A stretch of DNA of 64,000 nucleotides from Maribellus sediminis (GCF_011799805.1 NZ_WXUB01000001.1:682001-746000); one strand, 5' to 3'; positions 9,082 through 18,586 are shown, numbered from the stretch's first letter. Notes: generated by a model not told the origin, from the letters alone. Numbers and translations: made by a program.

Positions 9082-9894
9082 ATGTCATTATTCGATATTC
9101 GAGGAAAAGTGGCCGTTGTAACAGGTGGCTCGGGAACACTGGGTGGCAGCATTTCGAAATACCTTGCCAACGAGGGAGTAAAAGTTGCCGTAGTTGGACG
9201 TACCCAGGAAAATGTGGATCTCCGACTCGGGAAGATTGAAAAAGCCGGTGGAATTGGAATGGGACTCGTTGTTGATGTTTTAAATGTTGAAGAGCTGAAA
9301 CAAGCCCGTGAAACTATTCTGAAGGAATGGGGCCGGATTGATATATTGGTGAATACAGCTGGAGGAAACCTTCCGGGTGCCACGCTTACGGAGGATCAAA
9401 CGGTATTCGACATGAAAATCAAGGATTTCAATAAAGTTACTGATCTCAACCTGAACGGTACGGTTTATCCTTCGCTGGTATTTGGCGAGGTGATGGGCGA
9501 ACAAAAAAGCGGCTCCATTATAAATATCTCGAGTATGGCTACCATGTCATCGATCACAAGGGTTCCCGGCTATTCTGTAGCTAAATCGGGTGTCGAGATA
9601 TTCACCAAATGGCTGGCTATGGAAATGGCTACAAAATTCAGTGAAAAGGTTCGGGTAAACGCCATTGCTCCAGGTTTTTTCATCAGCACTCAAAATCAAA
9701 AAGTATTGCTGAATGAAGACGGGTCTTTGACCGAACGCAGTAAAAAGGTAATTGCCAAAACCCCAATGGGCCGTTTCGGAAGTATTGATGAACTGAACGG
9801 GGCGGTGCACTACCTGTCGTCGGATGCGGCCAGTTTTGTTACCGGCACCATTATTCCTGTTGATGGTGGCTTTAGTTCGTTCTCAGGCATATAA
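9082..9894 (+). CDS. SDR oxidoreductase, probable D-mannonate oxidoreductase
   Basis: Short-chain dehydrogenase of 270 residues. It shows the NAD(P)-binding TGGSGTLGG motif at residues 14-22, an NTAGG motif near residue 92, the catalytic Ser in INISSMATM, and YSVAKSG with the Tyr/Lys pair near 165-169. The SDR fold itself does not fix the substrate. The next gene is mannonate dehydratase, and in many Bacteroidota an SDR enzyme next to uxuA interconverts D-fructuronate and D-mannonate, so that role is inferred from context. The two genes are 31 bp apart and likely form one operon. Gluconate or other sugar-acid reductase activity remains possible. Confidence 0.85.
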   Translation: MSLFDIRGKVAVVTGGSGTLGGSISKYLANEGVKVAVVGRTQENVDLRLGKIEKAGGIGMGLVVDVLNVEELKQARETILKEWGRIDILVNTAGGNLPGATLTEDQTVFDMKIKDFNKVTDLNLNGTVYPSLVFGEVMGEQKSGSIINISSMATMSSITRVPGYSVAKSGVEIFTKWLAMEMATKFSEKVRVNAIAPGFFISTQNQKVLLNEDGSLTERSKKVIAKTPMGRFGSIDELNGAVHYLSSDAASFVTGTIIPVDGGFSSFSGI

Positions 9895-9925
9895 AGCGGC
9901 AATTTTCAACTTGAAATTTTAATCG

Positions 9926-11116
9926 ATGAAACTGATAAAATCGTGGCGGTGGTTTGGTGAAAAGGACTCGGTGTCGCTGGAGTGGTTAAAGCAGAACGGC
10001 ATTGAAGAAGTAGTAACAGCTTTACACCATATTCCAAATGGTGAAGTTTGGCCCGAAGAAGAAATTCTTAAAGTAAAATCAAAGCTTGAAGCCGCCGGTT
10101 TAGGCTGGTCGGTTGTGGAAAGTCTGCCGGTTACCGAAGCCATCAAAACAGCGTCCGGTTTGCGCGATCAGCACATTCACAACTACAAAATATCGTTACG
10201 CAATTTAGCGGCTTGTGGCATAAAAACGGTTGTTTATAATTTTATGCCGGTGCTCGATTGGGCACGTACCGATTTGCATTACCAGATTCCCGGACTCGGT
10301 GAATCGATGCTGTTCGATTACCCCACTTTTGCTGCGTTTGACGTTTTCATTTTGAAGCGTCCCGGAGCCAAAAAAGATTACTCGCCAGAATTGTTAGAGG
10401 CTGCAAAAGCTGTTTTCGAGAAAATGACACCTGAAGAGGATGAAAAACTGGCGCACAACATCATTGTTGTCACTCAGGGTTTTATCGATGGTGTGATCGA
10501 TCCAGGTATTGAAGATTACAAAAAGGAGTTTCTGAATCACTTGCAGCGCTATCAAAATATCGATGATCAAAAACTTCGTGAACATCTCGCTTATTTTTTA
10601 AATGAGGTGATTCCTGCTGCTGAGGAGGTTGGCATCAATCTGGCCATTCACCCCGACGATCCGCCATTTTCTGTTTTAGGGTTACCACGCATCTTCGGAA
10701 CTGAATCAGATATGAAATGGTTGGCCAATACCAATCCATCGCTTAACAACGGTATTGCATTTTGCGCCGGTTCCTTTTCTGCCCGAGCGGATAACAACCT
10801 GGTTGAAATGGCAAAAAAATATGCTGATCGGATTCATTTTGCCCACTTGCGAAACACCCGCTTACTGCCCGACGGAAGCTTTTACGAATCGGGACACATC
10901 AACGGATCGGTTGATATGAAAGCACTGGTGAATGTATTTCTGCAGGAGATGAAGCTGCGTTCAGCCCGAATTCCAATGCGCCCCGATCACGGAATTAAAG
11001 GTCCCGATGATGAAGGATTGAACGCAAATCCAGGTTATCCTAAATTTGGCCGTTTAAAGGGATTGAAAGAAATCGAGAGCCTTGAAAATGAGCTTTTAAA
11101 TGAAAATGCCCGGTAA
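9926..11116 (+). CDS. uxuA: Mannonate dehydratase
   Basis: Dehydrates D-mannonate to 2-keto-3-deoxy-D-gluconate in hexuronate catabolism. The 396-residue length and N-terminal MKLIKSWRWFGEKDSVSL with HHIPNGEVWPEEEI are typical of UxuA. Metal-binding histidines and acids are suggested by NLAIHPDDPP, FCAGSFSAR, HFAHLRNT and MRPDHG towards the C-terminus. Together with the upstream SDR enzyme it would convert fructuronate into KDG; kdgK, kdgA and uxaC are not in the window. The last codons form the left arm of a terminator hairpin (11104-11136). Confidence 0.96.
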   Translation: MKLIKSWRWFGEKDSVSLEWLKQNGIEEVVTALHHIPNGEVWPEEEILKVKSKLEAAGLGWSVVESLPVTEAIKTASGLRDQHIHNYKISLRNLAACGIKTVVYNFMPVLDWARTDLHYQIPGLGESMLFDYPTFAAFDVFILKRPGAKKDYSPELLEAAKAVFEKMTPEEDEKLAHNIIVVTQGFIDGVIDPGIEDYKKEFLNHLQRYQNIDDQKLREHLAYFLNEVIPAAEEVGINLAIHPDDPPFSVLGLPRIFGTESDMKWLANTNPSLNNGIAFCAGSFSARADNNLVEMAKKYADRIHFAHLRNTRLLPDGSFYESGHINGSVDMKALVNVFLQEMKLRSARIPMRPDHGIKGPDDEGLNANPGYPKFGRLKGLKEIESLENELLNENAR

Positions 11117-11136
11117 TATCGTTTTCCCGGGCATTT
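11104..11136. terminator. Terminator overlapping the end of uxuA
   Basis: A perfect 10-bp stem, AAATGCCCGG (11104-11113) and CCGGGCATTT (11127-11136), closes a 13-base loop that contains the uxuA stop codon. A T-rich tail follows. It lies between convergent uxuA and hexokinase and could act on both strands. Confidence 0.75.
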
Positions 11137-11158
11137 CTATTTTATCTTAGGTTTTTCT

Positions 11159-12436
11159 TTAATTCACAATCGCAGCAATAGCTGCACCCAGCAGACTTGA
11201 ATTTTCCACTTCCACTATTTCGTAATAGCGTTTGTTTTCTCCCGAAAGAAAGTCGTTCAGGTAGTTCTCAAATAGTGTTCTGAAATTGTGAAGCTTATAA
11301 AAGGTTGTTCCTTCAATGGTCATCAACACCGGCTTTTCATGCAATTTCGCTTTTCCGGTTTGTAAAATTACGGCGGCAAGGTTAGCAGCTACCAGTTTGG
11401 CGGCGCGTTCAATCAATCCGTCGATAATTTCTGCCGCAATCAGCTTGTCCGACTCATGAGTAAATACTCCGGGAAGTACGCTTTTGGCAGCCTCAATTCC
11501 ATGTACGTAATTATTCACCTGTTCGGTGCTAAGTTCTTCCATGTTTTCAAATGCAGACGGTTCGGCAAAAACGCCAGCTTTTGCTGCTGTTTTCAAAGCT
11601 TCAGTGCACAATCCTCCAAAATAACCACCCGAAAACATTTTTTCAAAAGCATAACGTCCGGGATTCTTGGTGGTATTGTCGAATGCCAGATCGATATCGG
11701 TGCGTGGTGCCAGTGTAAATGCTCCCGATTCTATGTTGATGATCTGACTACCCTCCATATTTAGACCGTCGGTTTTTGTAATGTTACAATTGGCTTCAAT
11801 GTAACTGGTGTTGGTGCCTGTTCCAAGTATAAATCCGATGTAAGTATCATAGGTTTTTATAGCGCGTGCAGCTTTCCCGGCCAGCAAAGTAGATACGGTG
11901 TCGTTCATCAAAACCAGTTGCTTCTCCGGCGTTCCCATAGCTGCAAGCAATTCTTTACCGATCATCCGTCCGATCACTTCAGGAGCTTTGATTTCCTTGC
12001 TCCACTCCAGCAGTTTTCCATCTTTATTTGGAAAAATCTCGGCGGCATACGAGAAGCAGAAGCCGAGTTTATCCGACACTTTTTTATAGTCGCTCATGTA
12101 GCCGGCGAGGGTATCAAAAAAATCTGCTTTCGAAAGTTCTTCATCAACACCGGGCATTTTACCTTTTTGGATGTTTTCGGTAACCAGTTTCAGGTTATCG
12201 TCGAAATAAACTTTGGCAGCCCTGAAATTGGTTCCCCCGGCATCAATCGCTACCACCGGGTCGTTCGCTTTTACTTCTCCGTCAGCCTCAATATAGGTTG
12301 GTAGCATCAGCAGTGAGCTTTCCTGTCCGGCCAATCCTTTTGCCATTTCTGATAAAAAGGCATTCACCACTTCTTTCATATTTACGTCTTCTGCTGTCAT
12401 TTTATGCGACTTCAGAAATTCATATGCTTTGGTCAT
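11159..12436 (-). CDS. Hexokinase family sugar kinase
   Basis: ATP-dependent hexose kinase of the eukaryote-like hexokinase fold known in Bacteroides. The phosphate-binding motif VAIDAGGTNFRAAKVYF lies near residues 62-78, the catalytic-domain motif VLMNDTVSTLLAGKA near 185, and a GFILGTGTNTSY motif (adenosine/phosphate loop) near 210. Length (425) fits the bacterial hexokinase class. It is transcribed 47 bp after the alpha-L-fucosidase gene and probably shares its mRNA. Fucose is not a hexokinase substrate, so the enzyme more likely handles glucose or mannose released from the same glycans (inference). Confidence 0.9.
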   Translation of the reverse strand: MTKAYEFLKSHKMTAEDVNMKEVVNAFLSEMAKGLAGQESSLLMLPTYIEADGEVKANDPVVAIDAGGTNFRAAKVYFDDNLKLVTENIQKGKMPGVDEELSKADFFDTLAGYMSDYKKVSDKLGFCFSYAAEIFPNKDGKLLEWSKEIKAPEVIGRMIGKELLAAMGTPEKQLVLMNDTVSTLLAGKAARAIKTYDTYIGFILGTGTNTSYIEANCNITKTDGLNMEGSQIINIESGAFTLAPRTDIDLAFDNTTKNPGRYAFEKMFSGGYFGGLCTEALKTAAKAGVFAEPSAFENMEELSTEQVNNYVHGIEAAKSVLPGVFTHESDKLIAAEIIDGLIERAAKLVAANLAAVILQTGKAKLHEKPVLMTIEGTTFYKLHNFRTLFENYLNDFLSGENKRYYEIVEVENSSLLGAAIAAIVN

Positions 12437-12483
12437 GATCTTAGTTTTAAGTATGTTTTCGTTCTTAATTTAATATTCTTAAT

Positions 12484-13848
12484 TCACAATTTAACTTTGA
12501 ATACCCAGGCAAATTCACCCGGATTGTCGGCTGGAGAGATTTGTGGCACCACTATTTTTGTGGAGTTCCCCGATGTTTTAAAGGAAATTTTGCCACTATA
12601 TCCCAACATGCTGACTGCTGTTGCTTTCACGCCTTTCAAATTAATGGGCTCAGTTGGAAATTTGGTACAGTGGACATACAAATAATCGTCGTTCCGGGTG
12701 AAAAAGATATTTTCAGTTTGATTGTTTTTGGCGCCGTCCCATTTCCTGGTTTCGTAAATAGCTTCGCCATTAACAGCCAGCCAAGACCCGATATCTGCCA
12801 GTCGCTGTTGCTGAATTACCGGGATTCTACCGTCGGAAGTTGGCCCGACATCAAGCAGCAGGTTACCGCCTCCGGCTACTTTTTCGATAAGCATATCAAT
12901 CAGCGCATCCGAGCTTTGGTAATTATCGAGGTCTTCAATTTGATTATAACCGAACGAAGTTCCAATTCCGCGACATTCTTCCCATGCTTTTTCCATTTCT
13001 CCACCGGCTCCATCGTGCACCAGATCATATTCGGTAGTGAAAAATCCTCCGTGTTTTCCACGTGTCTTGGAGCCCCAGCGATCGTTAACACAAACGCGTT
13101 CTTTCACCGGAGATTCGTTATACAACCAGGCCAGGAACTCGGTACTTTTCCATTTTTCACTTGGATGATCCCATTCTCCATCGGTCCACAAAATATCGGG
13201 TTCGTAGCGCGTTACCAGGTCCTTCATTTGCGGGATCATGTGATCGTCAACATATTTTTCGAGGTTATTTTTATACAGAGGGTTGTACCATTCGTACAAA
13301 GAATAGTAGAATCCCATGTGCAGACCGGCATCTTTTACGGCAGTGCTGAGGTCGCCGCAAAGGTCGCGGTGTGGTCCAATGTCAACACTGTTCCAGTTCC
13401 AGCTTTGTTCGCTGGGCCACAAGGTAAATCCTTCGTGATGTTTCGAAGTAAGCACCACGTATTTGGCACCGGCATCTTTAAAAATGCTGGCCCATTGTGC
13501 CGGATCCCAATGTTGCGCCTTAAACATGGGCGCAAAATCCTGGTATTTAAAATCAGCTCCGTACATTTTATCATGGTAGTCGCGGAACAAACGGCCGGCT
13601 TTACTTTCTTCGTTGATCCGCCACCAGTACCATTCAGCATATTTTGCATAAATTCCAATGTCGGCATCGGCAGGTGCCCAGGCCGGAACCGAGTATAGTC
13701 CCCAATGTATAAAAATTCCAAACTTGGCATCTTCGAACCACTGTGGGATAGGCCTGCTATCGATGGATTCCCAATCGCTTTTGTATTGTTGTGCCTGTAC
13801 GAATGGAGCACTGATAAATAAAAGGAGTAATAAAATTAGACTTTTCAT
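12484..13848 (-). CDS. Secreted alpha-L-fucosidase (GH29)
   Basis: Exo-acting retaining fucosidase. A signal peptide (MKSLILLLLLFISAPFVQA) precedes the GH29 barrel. Family hallmarks are PQWFEDAKFGIFIHWGLYSVPAW near residues 34-56, YVVLTSKHHEGFTLW near 130, and ILWTDGEW with the nucleophile Asp223. The C-terminal domain ends at residue 454. It begins 224 bp from the divergent hybrid system A gene; the tandem GGGA element at 13952-13993 lies in that shared spacer, so the fucosidase-hexokinase pair may be a target of that regulator. Specificity (alpha-1,2/3/4/6 linkages, GH29-A or GH29-B) cannot be decided by eye. Confidence 0.95.
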   Translation of the reverse strand: MKSLILLLLLFISAPFVQAQQYKSDWESIDSRPIPQWFEDAKFGIFIHWGLYSVPAWAPADADIGIYAKYAEWYWWRINEESKAGRLFRDYHDKMYGADFKYQDFAPMFKAQHWDPAQWASIFKDAGAKYVVLTSKHHEGFTLWPSEQSWNWNSVDIGPHRDLCGDLSTAVKDAGLHMGFYYSLYEWYNPLYKNNLEKYVDDHMIPQMKDLVTRYEPDILWTDGEWDHPSEKWKSTEFLAWLYNESPVKERVCVNDRWGSKTRGKHGGFFTTEYDLVHDGAGGEMEKAWEECRGIGTSFGYNQIEDLDNYQSSDALIDMLIEKVAGGGNLLLDVGPTSDGRIPVIQQQRLADIGSWLAVNGEAIYETRKWDGAKNNQTENIFFTRNDDYLYVHCTKFPTEPINLKGVKATAVSMLGYSGKISFKTSGNSTKIVVPQISPADNPGEFAWVFKVKL

Positions 13849-13951
13849 TTTAGTTGGTTTAGGTGCTCAAGATAGCTACATCTGCTGTTTTGAAAAAGTA
13901 CAATTTTATATTCTTCAGCTACTTTGTCAACTTTTTTGGTATACAGGTTGC

Positions 13952-14016
13952 GGGAAAAAGCGGCAACTATTTGGGAAGATCGGGAAAGTCGGTGTTCGCA
14001 AAACTTCAAACTTTTG
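13952..14016 (+). promoter_or_regulatory. Tandem GGGA operator and -7-like element before hybrid system A
   Basis: Half-sites begin with GGGA at 13952 and 13973, 21 bp apart, each with an AA-containing block at offset 12 (CAACT, AAAGT). A third GGGA starts at 13982. Exactly 36 bp after the second half-site start lies AACTTTTG (14009-14016), one base from TAnnTTTG. The same geometry recurs at 19275, 21814 and 22523. It lies in the spacer shared with the divergent fucosidase. Confidence 0.65.
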
Positions 14017-14071
14017 CAGTAAAATAACGTATTCCGCAGTATGCGGAATCATCCAATAAAAACCAAAAGTC

Positions 14072-16249
14072 ATGGAATCTGTTCCCCTTTTTTTCGATCG
14101 CCTGGACAAGAGGCTAGAACGTAAAATCGATACAAAAAATCTGACACCCAGAGAAGAACTGGTCCAAAAGTACATGAGGATGCAGGGCATTTTTGCGCTA
14201 AGCGGATTATCGCTGATGTTGATGGTTGCCTGGATTCTGGGAGCCAAAATGATGGCCGAATTCAGTTTGGTTTATATTCCTTTTATGATGGTTGCGGGTA
14301 ACATCATGAAGCGCTCAAAACAGATGCTTAAAATCATCTTCCTTTTCAAAATTTCGATGATCATCATTTCGTCAGTTTATATCGTTCGCATGGGAGGGAT
14401 ATTGACCAGTGGAGGTCTTTTTTTACTTACAATTCAGGCAGTAACCAGTTCGGTAATCATGCGTGATTTTCGTAGGATTTTTGCGGTAGCATTTTCCTTT
14501 GTTATTGCCGTAACGCTTTTGGTGGTGTTAGAGCCTTACTTCCCCACGCGTTATGCGCTCAATCAACACCAAAATACCATTTTCCTTGGATTCAATCTGG
14601 TCTTGATCACTGGCTATATTTTCTTTTTTAGCTTGTATGCCGTCAATTTATATTCGAAAATGGAGCAGCGTGAAACACAACGGCAAAAAGAATTAAATGA
14701 CGCCAAAACCAGGTTATACACCAACATTACACACGAATTTCGCACACCGCTCACCGTTATCCTGGGGTTGGCTGATGCTGTGAAATACGGACAGCAGAAC
14801 CACATTGAAGCGAAAATGGATACGATTATCCGAAACGGTAAAAACCTGTTGCAATTGGTCGATCAGATGCTTGATTTAAGCAAGTTGGAGTCGGGCAAAA
14901 TTTCGATAAACAGGATTCACGCCAATATTATCCCATTTCTGAAATACATTTTTCAATTGCAGGAATTTTATGCCGAGGGTAAGCGCATCAATATGTCATT
15001 TTTCTCCGAGAGCCAGTCATATGAGCTTGATTTCGATCCTGAAAAAACGGCGGCGGTTGTAAGTAACCTGTTGAATAATGCGATCAAATTCACAAACGAG
15101 GGAGGGAATGTTCAACTGAAGGTCTTCAGGAAGTCAGATTCACTTTATATTGAAGTGCGCGATACCGGAATTGGTATCCCCGGCGAAAAAATGGAACAGA
15201 TATTTGATCGCTTTTACCAGGTAGATGGAAAGAACACCCGTAAAGAAGGAGGCGCCGGAATTGGTCTTTCATTAACGCGCGAACTGGTGAACCTGATGGA
15301 CGGAACCATTAATGTGAAAAGTGTGCCTGAGGAGGAAACTGTTTTTACCGTACAACTTCCGATAAGGCATGAACACGAAAAGGCGGAAATTGAAAAAAAT
15401 CCTGCATTTGAAGCCGAATTGGAAGCAAAGCAGCTTACCAATAGTGTTTCAGAAACTCAAAACGGCTCGCCAAAACATTTGCTGATTGTTGAGGACAACG
15501 CTGATGTTATTGCCTATATGAAAGCGTGTTACGAGACGCATTTTAAAATTACGGTGGCTCAGGATGGATTGGAGGGACATAAACGTGCCCTGGAAGATGT
15601 TCCTGATATCATTATCAGTGATGTAATGATGCCGGGCATGGATGGTTTCGAACTCTGCAAAAAACTGAAAGACGACTACCGCACCAGCCATATACCGATT
15701 ATTCTACTTACCGCAAAAGCTGATATTCCTTCGCGAATTGAAGGCCTGGAACAAGGTGCCGATGCGTTTGTGGTAAAACCCTTTAACCAGCAAGAGTTAA
15801 TGGTTCGTATGCAGAATTTGCTGGATTTGCGAAAACGGCTGTTTGAATGCTACAAAAATGGTAATGGATCCGAATGCTCGTCCGACCCGGTCATTCAAAA
15901 AGAAGATGTTTTTTTTAAGCGGCTGAACGAATCCATTAACAACAACCTTTGCGATGAGCATTACGATATTCATAAACTGTGCGAAGACATGGCCATGAGC
16001 AAGTCGCAATTGTACCGAAAGTTCCGAGCTCTGACCAACGATTCCGCAGCCCGCTACATTCGCCGCCAACGTATGAAACGCGCCAAAGAACTCCTGCAAA
16101 CCACCGACATGAACATCACCGAAGTAGGTTACGAGGTGGGGATGAAAAGCCTTTCCACTTTCAGTCAGCTGTTCAAGGATGAATTTGGCGAAAGTCCGAG
16201 GGAGTTTCAAAATCACCTGCAGGTTAATGGGAACGGGAAGGCACATTGA
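14072..16249 (+). CDS. Hybrid two-component system A (HK-receiver-AraC HTH)
   Basis: Single-chain sensor and transcription factor of 725 residues. Several hydrophobic helices (about residues 40-195) form an integral membrane sensor; there is no large periplasmic two-component Y_Y_Y propeller as in classical carbohydrate HTCS. A dimerisation/phosphoacceptor domain follows with His221 (ITHEFRTPL), then an HATPase domain (NNAIKF, DTGIGIP, GAGIGLS), a receiver with Asp517 (SDVMMPGMDGF), and an AraC-type HTH (MAMSKSQLYRKF, EVGYEVGMKSLSTFS). The membrane part holds a GGILTSGG loop shared in form with the other three systems. Its HTH is almost identical to that of system C, which implies a common operator. 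It is the first of three tandem hybrid systems and has no lipoprotein gene of its own next to it. Confidence 0.93.
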   Translation: MESVPLFFDRLDKRLERKIDTKNLTPREELVQKYMRMQGIFALSGLSLMLMVAWILGAKMMAEFSLVYIPFMMVAGNIMKRSKQMLKIIFLFKISMIIISSVYIVRMGGILTSGGLFLLTIQAVTSSVIMRDFRRIFAVAFSFVIAVTLLVVLEPYFPTRYALNQHQNTIFLGFNLVLITGYIFFFSLYAVNLYSKMEQRETQRQKELNDAKTRLYTNITHEFRTPLTVILGLADAVKYGQQNHIEAKMDTIIRNGKNLLQLVDQMLDLSKLESGKISINRIHANIIPFLKYIFQLQEFYAEGKRINMSFFSESQSYELDFDPEKTAAVVSNLLNNAIKFTNEGGNVQLKVFRKSDSLYIEVRDTGIGIPGEKMEQIFDRFYQVDGKNTRKEGGAGIGLSLTRELVNLMDGTINVKSVPEEETVFTVQLPIRHEHEKAEIEKNPAFEAELEAKQLTNSVSETQNGSPKHLLIVEDNADVIAYMKACYETHFKITVAQDGLEGHKRALEDVPDIIISDVMMPGMDGFELCKKLKDDYRTSHIPIILLTAKADIPSRIEGLEQGADAFVVKPFNQQELMVRMQNLLDLRKRLFECYKNGNGSECSSDPVIQKEDVFFKRLNESINNNLCDEHYDIHKLCEDMAMSKSQLYRKFRALTNDSAARYIRRQRMKRAKELLQTTDMNITEVGYEVGMKSLSTFSQLFKDEFGESPREFQNHLQVNGNGKAH

Positions 16250-16406
16250 ACCGACCCAAAGTCAAAAATGGTATAGAAATTTAGGTGACAATTATACCGT
16301 CCGAATAAGAAAACAGAGGAATATTGGTTATTAATCTGGCTCGTATTTCGTAACTTAGATAGAATAAAAGCTTTGTAAACGAATGAGTTAACTAATCGTA
16401 TTCCAA

Positions 16407-18560
16407 ATGTCATTCCGGTTTAATGATTATATTACCTGGCTTGAGATTTTTTTTCTGGGAACGTATGAAGATGACAAACACAGAAAAAGAAAATCAGTTC
16501 TGTTATTTGCTTCTTTCGTGTTTATGATCTACACCCTCATTGTAGCCATTTCAGTTTTGATATTAGGTCAGCTTCTATTTTTTTATTACGGGATGTCGAT
16601 GCTAATGACCTATTTCCTGTTTTTCAGTTTTGTCAAAATAACAAAAAATATCGACGTCGTTTTTTTTATAGAACTGATAGTAATTATTCTTCATACTGCT
16701 GTATTTATAGTGCTTCTGGGCGGCATTCCTTATTCCGGCGGGATAGTACTTAGCGGATTGGCTGCTACAATTTTTTCTATTCATTTCGAACGCATAAAAT
16801 GGTCAATAATCCTTTTTCTCCTTTATTCCTTATCCGTAATCGTTGCCGGTATTTTGCAGCCCTTTTTAAAAATTGAACCGCAAATGCCATCCAATATAAA
16901 CCTTTTATTGTTTATCGTATTTTCAGTTTTTCTTTGTGGTTTAACGACCCTGTTTGTTGCCGACGTTGTAAAAGAAAGAATTAGGATACAGGAGTATATG
17001 GTAAAAAAACTACAGGAACTCGATAGGGCAAAAACAAACCTGTATACCAATATTACCCATGAATTTCGCACTCCAATTACCGTTATATTGGGAATAACAG
17101 AAATTTTAAACGATCACTTAAATAGCAAACAAAAAGAAGATCTTTCCTTAATTTCAAGAAATGGTGAGAAACTACTGAATCTGGTCAATCAATTGCTTGA
17201 CCTGGCAAAACTGGACTCCGGAACAATTGAACTCAATAAAATCAACGGAAACATAATCGAATCGGTTAATTATGTGATCGCTTCATTTGAAAGTATCTCA
17301 CAACAAAAAAATACACGTATTCATAAGTTGTTCGATGTTTCTGAGATAGTCATGGATTTCGATCCTGAAAAGGTGGAATCAATTCTAACAAACCTGCTTG
17401 ACAATGCATTAAAAAACACCGAAAACGGAGATGTTTATATTCTTATTTCGCAGGAAAAGGAAAGCAATGTTCTAATTATTAAGATAAAAGATACAGGTTC
17501 CGGTATTCCTTCTGAACTTGCAAACAGAATATTTGATCGTTTCTTTCAGGTTGAAAAATCCGTATCGGGATTAACAGGAGGAACAGGAATTGGGCTGGCC
17601 ATTGTAAAAGAATATATACATTTAATGGGGGGCGATATTTTTGTAAAAAGCGAAATAAACAAGGGTACGGAATTTACAATTCAAATCCCGATAACTAATG
17701 AAGCATCCCCGCTTAAGGTTCCCCTCAAAAAAGCAGTTACCAGTTATCGGAACATCGATGAAAATTCAACTGAATCGAAAAGCAAAAAAGAACTGCCGGT
17801 TTTGCTGATTATTGAAGACAACCTGGATTTAGTACAATTCCTGTTAAAATTGCTAAGCGATGAATTTGAAATATTAGTCGCAGGTAACGGAAAAGAAGGC
17901 ATCGACAAAGCGATCGAACACATTCCTGATATTATTATTTCCGATGTGATGATGCCTGAAATGAATGGCTTTGAAGTCACCGATCGGTTAAAAAATGATT
18001 TGAGAACAAGCCATATTCCGGTGCTTCTTTTAACCGCAAAAGCCGACGAGCAATCTAAACTGTCGGGATTGTCAAAAGGTGCCGATGCTTATATGGTGAA
18101 ACCGTTTAATAAAAAGGAATTACGAGTAAGACTTGAAAACCTGGTTGATGTCCGGCGGAAACTAAAGACGAGGTATGAATATTATATTCCCGAATTAATT
18201 GAAAGCGGAAAGGGAACTTCGCTTGACGAGATTTTTTTGAAGAAGATAAAAGATGATTTGGAAAAGAATTATTCGGATGAAAACTACAACACAAAACAAC
18301 TCTGCGAGAATATTGGCGTCAGCCGCGTGCAACTCTTCAGGAAGTTAAAAGCGCTAACCGGAATAGTACCTTCGTTGATGATACGAGCCTACCGACTTGA
18401 AAAATCACGGAACTTAATCGTCTCTACCGATCTTCAAATAGCAGAAATAGCATACAGTTGCGGCTTTGGCAATGCTGCTTACTTCACCCAGATCTTTAGT
18501 GAAGTTTATGGAATTTTGCCTACTCAGATGCGCAATTCAAAACAGGATTCGGTAACCTAA
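16407..18560 (+). CDS. Hybrid two-component system B (HK-receiver-AraC HTH)
   Basis: Second membrane-embedded hybrid regulator, 717 residues. Hydrophobic helices span about residues 28-195 with a GGIPYSGG loop. The kinase core carries His218 (ITHEFRTPITVILG), then DNALKN, DTGSGIP and GTGIGLA ATP-lid motifs. The receiver has Asp513 (ISDVMMPEMNGF). The C-terminal AraC HTH reads IGVSRVQLFRKL and IAYSCGFGNAAYFTQIF, clearly different from systems A and C. Base composition looks more AT-rich and codon choice plainer than in neighbours, by eye only. The last codons overlap the first of two tandem 14-bp repeats (18553-18586) that precede the lipoprotein A gene, its probable target. Confidence 0.93.
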   Translation: MSFRFNDYITWLEIFFLGTYEDDKHRKRKSVLLFASFVFMIYTLIVAISVLILGQLLFFYYGMSMLMTYFLFFSFVKITKNIDVVFFIELIVIILHTAVFIVLLGGIPYSGGIVLSGLAATIFSIHFERIKWSIILFLLYSLSVIVAGILQPFLKIEPQMPSNINLLLFIVFSVFLCGLTTLFVADVVKERIRIQEYMVKKLQELDRAKTNLYTNITHEFRTPITVILGITEILNDHLNSKQKEDLSLISRNGEKLLNLVNQLLDLAKLDSGTIELNKINGNIIESVNYVIASFESISQQKNTRIHKLFDVSEIVMDFDPEKVESILTNLLDNALKNTENGDVYILISQEKESNVLIIKIKDTGSGIPSELANRIFDRFFQVEKSVSGLTGGTGIGLAIVKEYIHLMGGDIFVKSEINKGTEFTIQIPITNEASPLKVPLKKAVTSYRNIDENSTESKSKKELPVLLIIEDNLDLVQFLLKLLSDEFEILVAGNGKEGIDKAIEHIPDIIISDVMMPEMNGFEVTDRLKNDLRTSHIPVLLLTAKADEQSKLSGLSKGADAYMVKPFNKKELRVRLENLVDVRRKLKTRYEYYIPELIESGKGTSLDEIFLKKIKDDLEKNYSDENYNTKQLCENIGVSRVQLFRKLKALTGIVPSLMIRAYRLEKSRNLIVSTDLQIAEIAYSCGFGNAAYFTQIFSEVYGILPTQMRNSKQDSVT

Positions 18561-18586
18561 ACAACAAAAATGTAACCCAGACAACA
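18553..18586 (+). promoter_or_regulatory. Tandem TAACC-type direct repeat before lipoprotein A
   Basis: TAACCTAAACAACA (18553-18566) and TAACCCAGACAACA (18573-18586) are direct repeats 20 bp apart, matching at 12 of 14 positions. The first overlaps the stop codon of hybrid system B. The form resembles tandem AraC-type half-sites. No clear -7 element is found at a matching distance. Confidence 0.5.

Noticed and set aside
12541-13698. Long open frame (385 codons) on the + strand
   Set aside because: It is wholly antisense to the alpha-L-fucosidase, has no family-like motifs and is rich in Cys/Phe/His as expected for a reverse-frame shadow.
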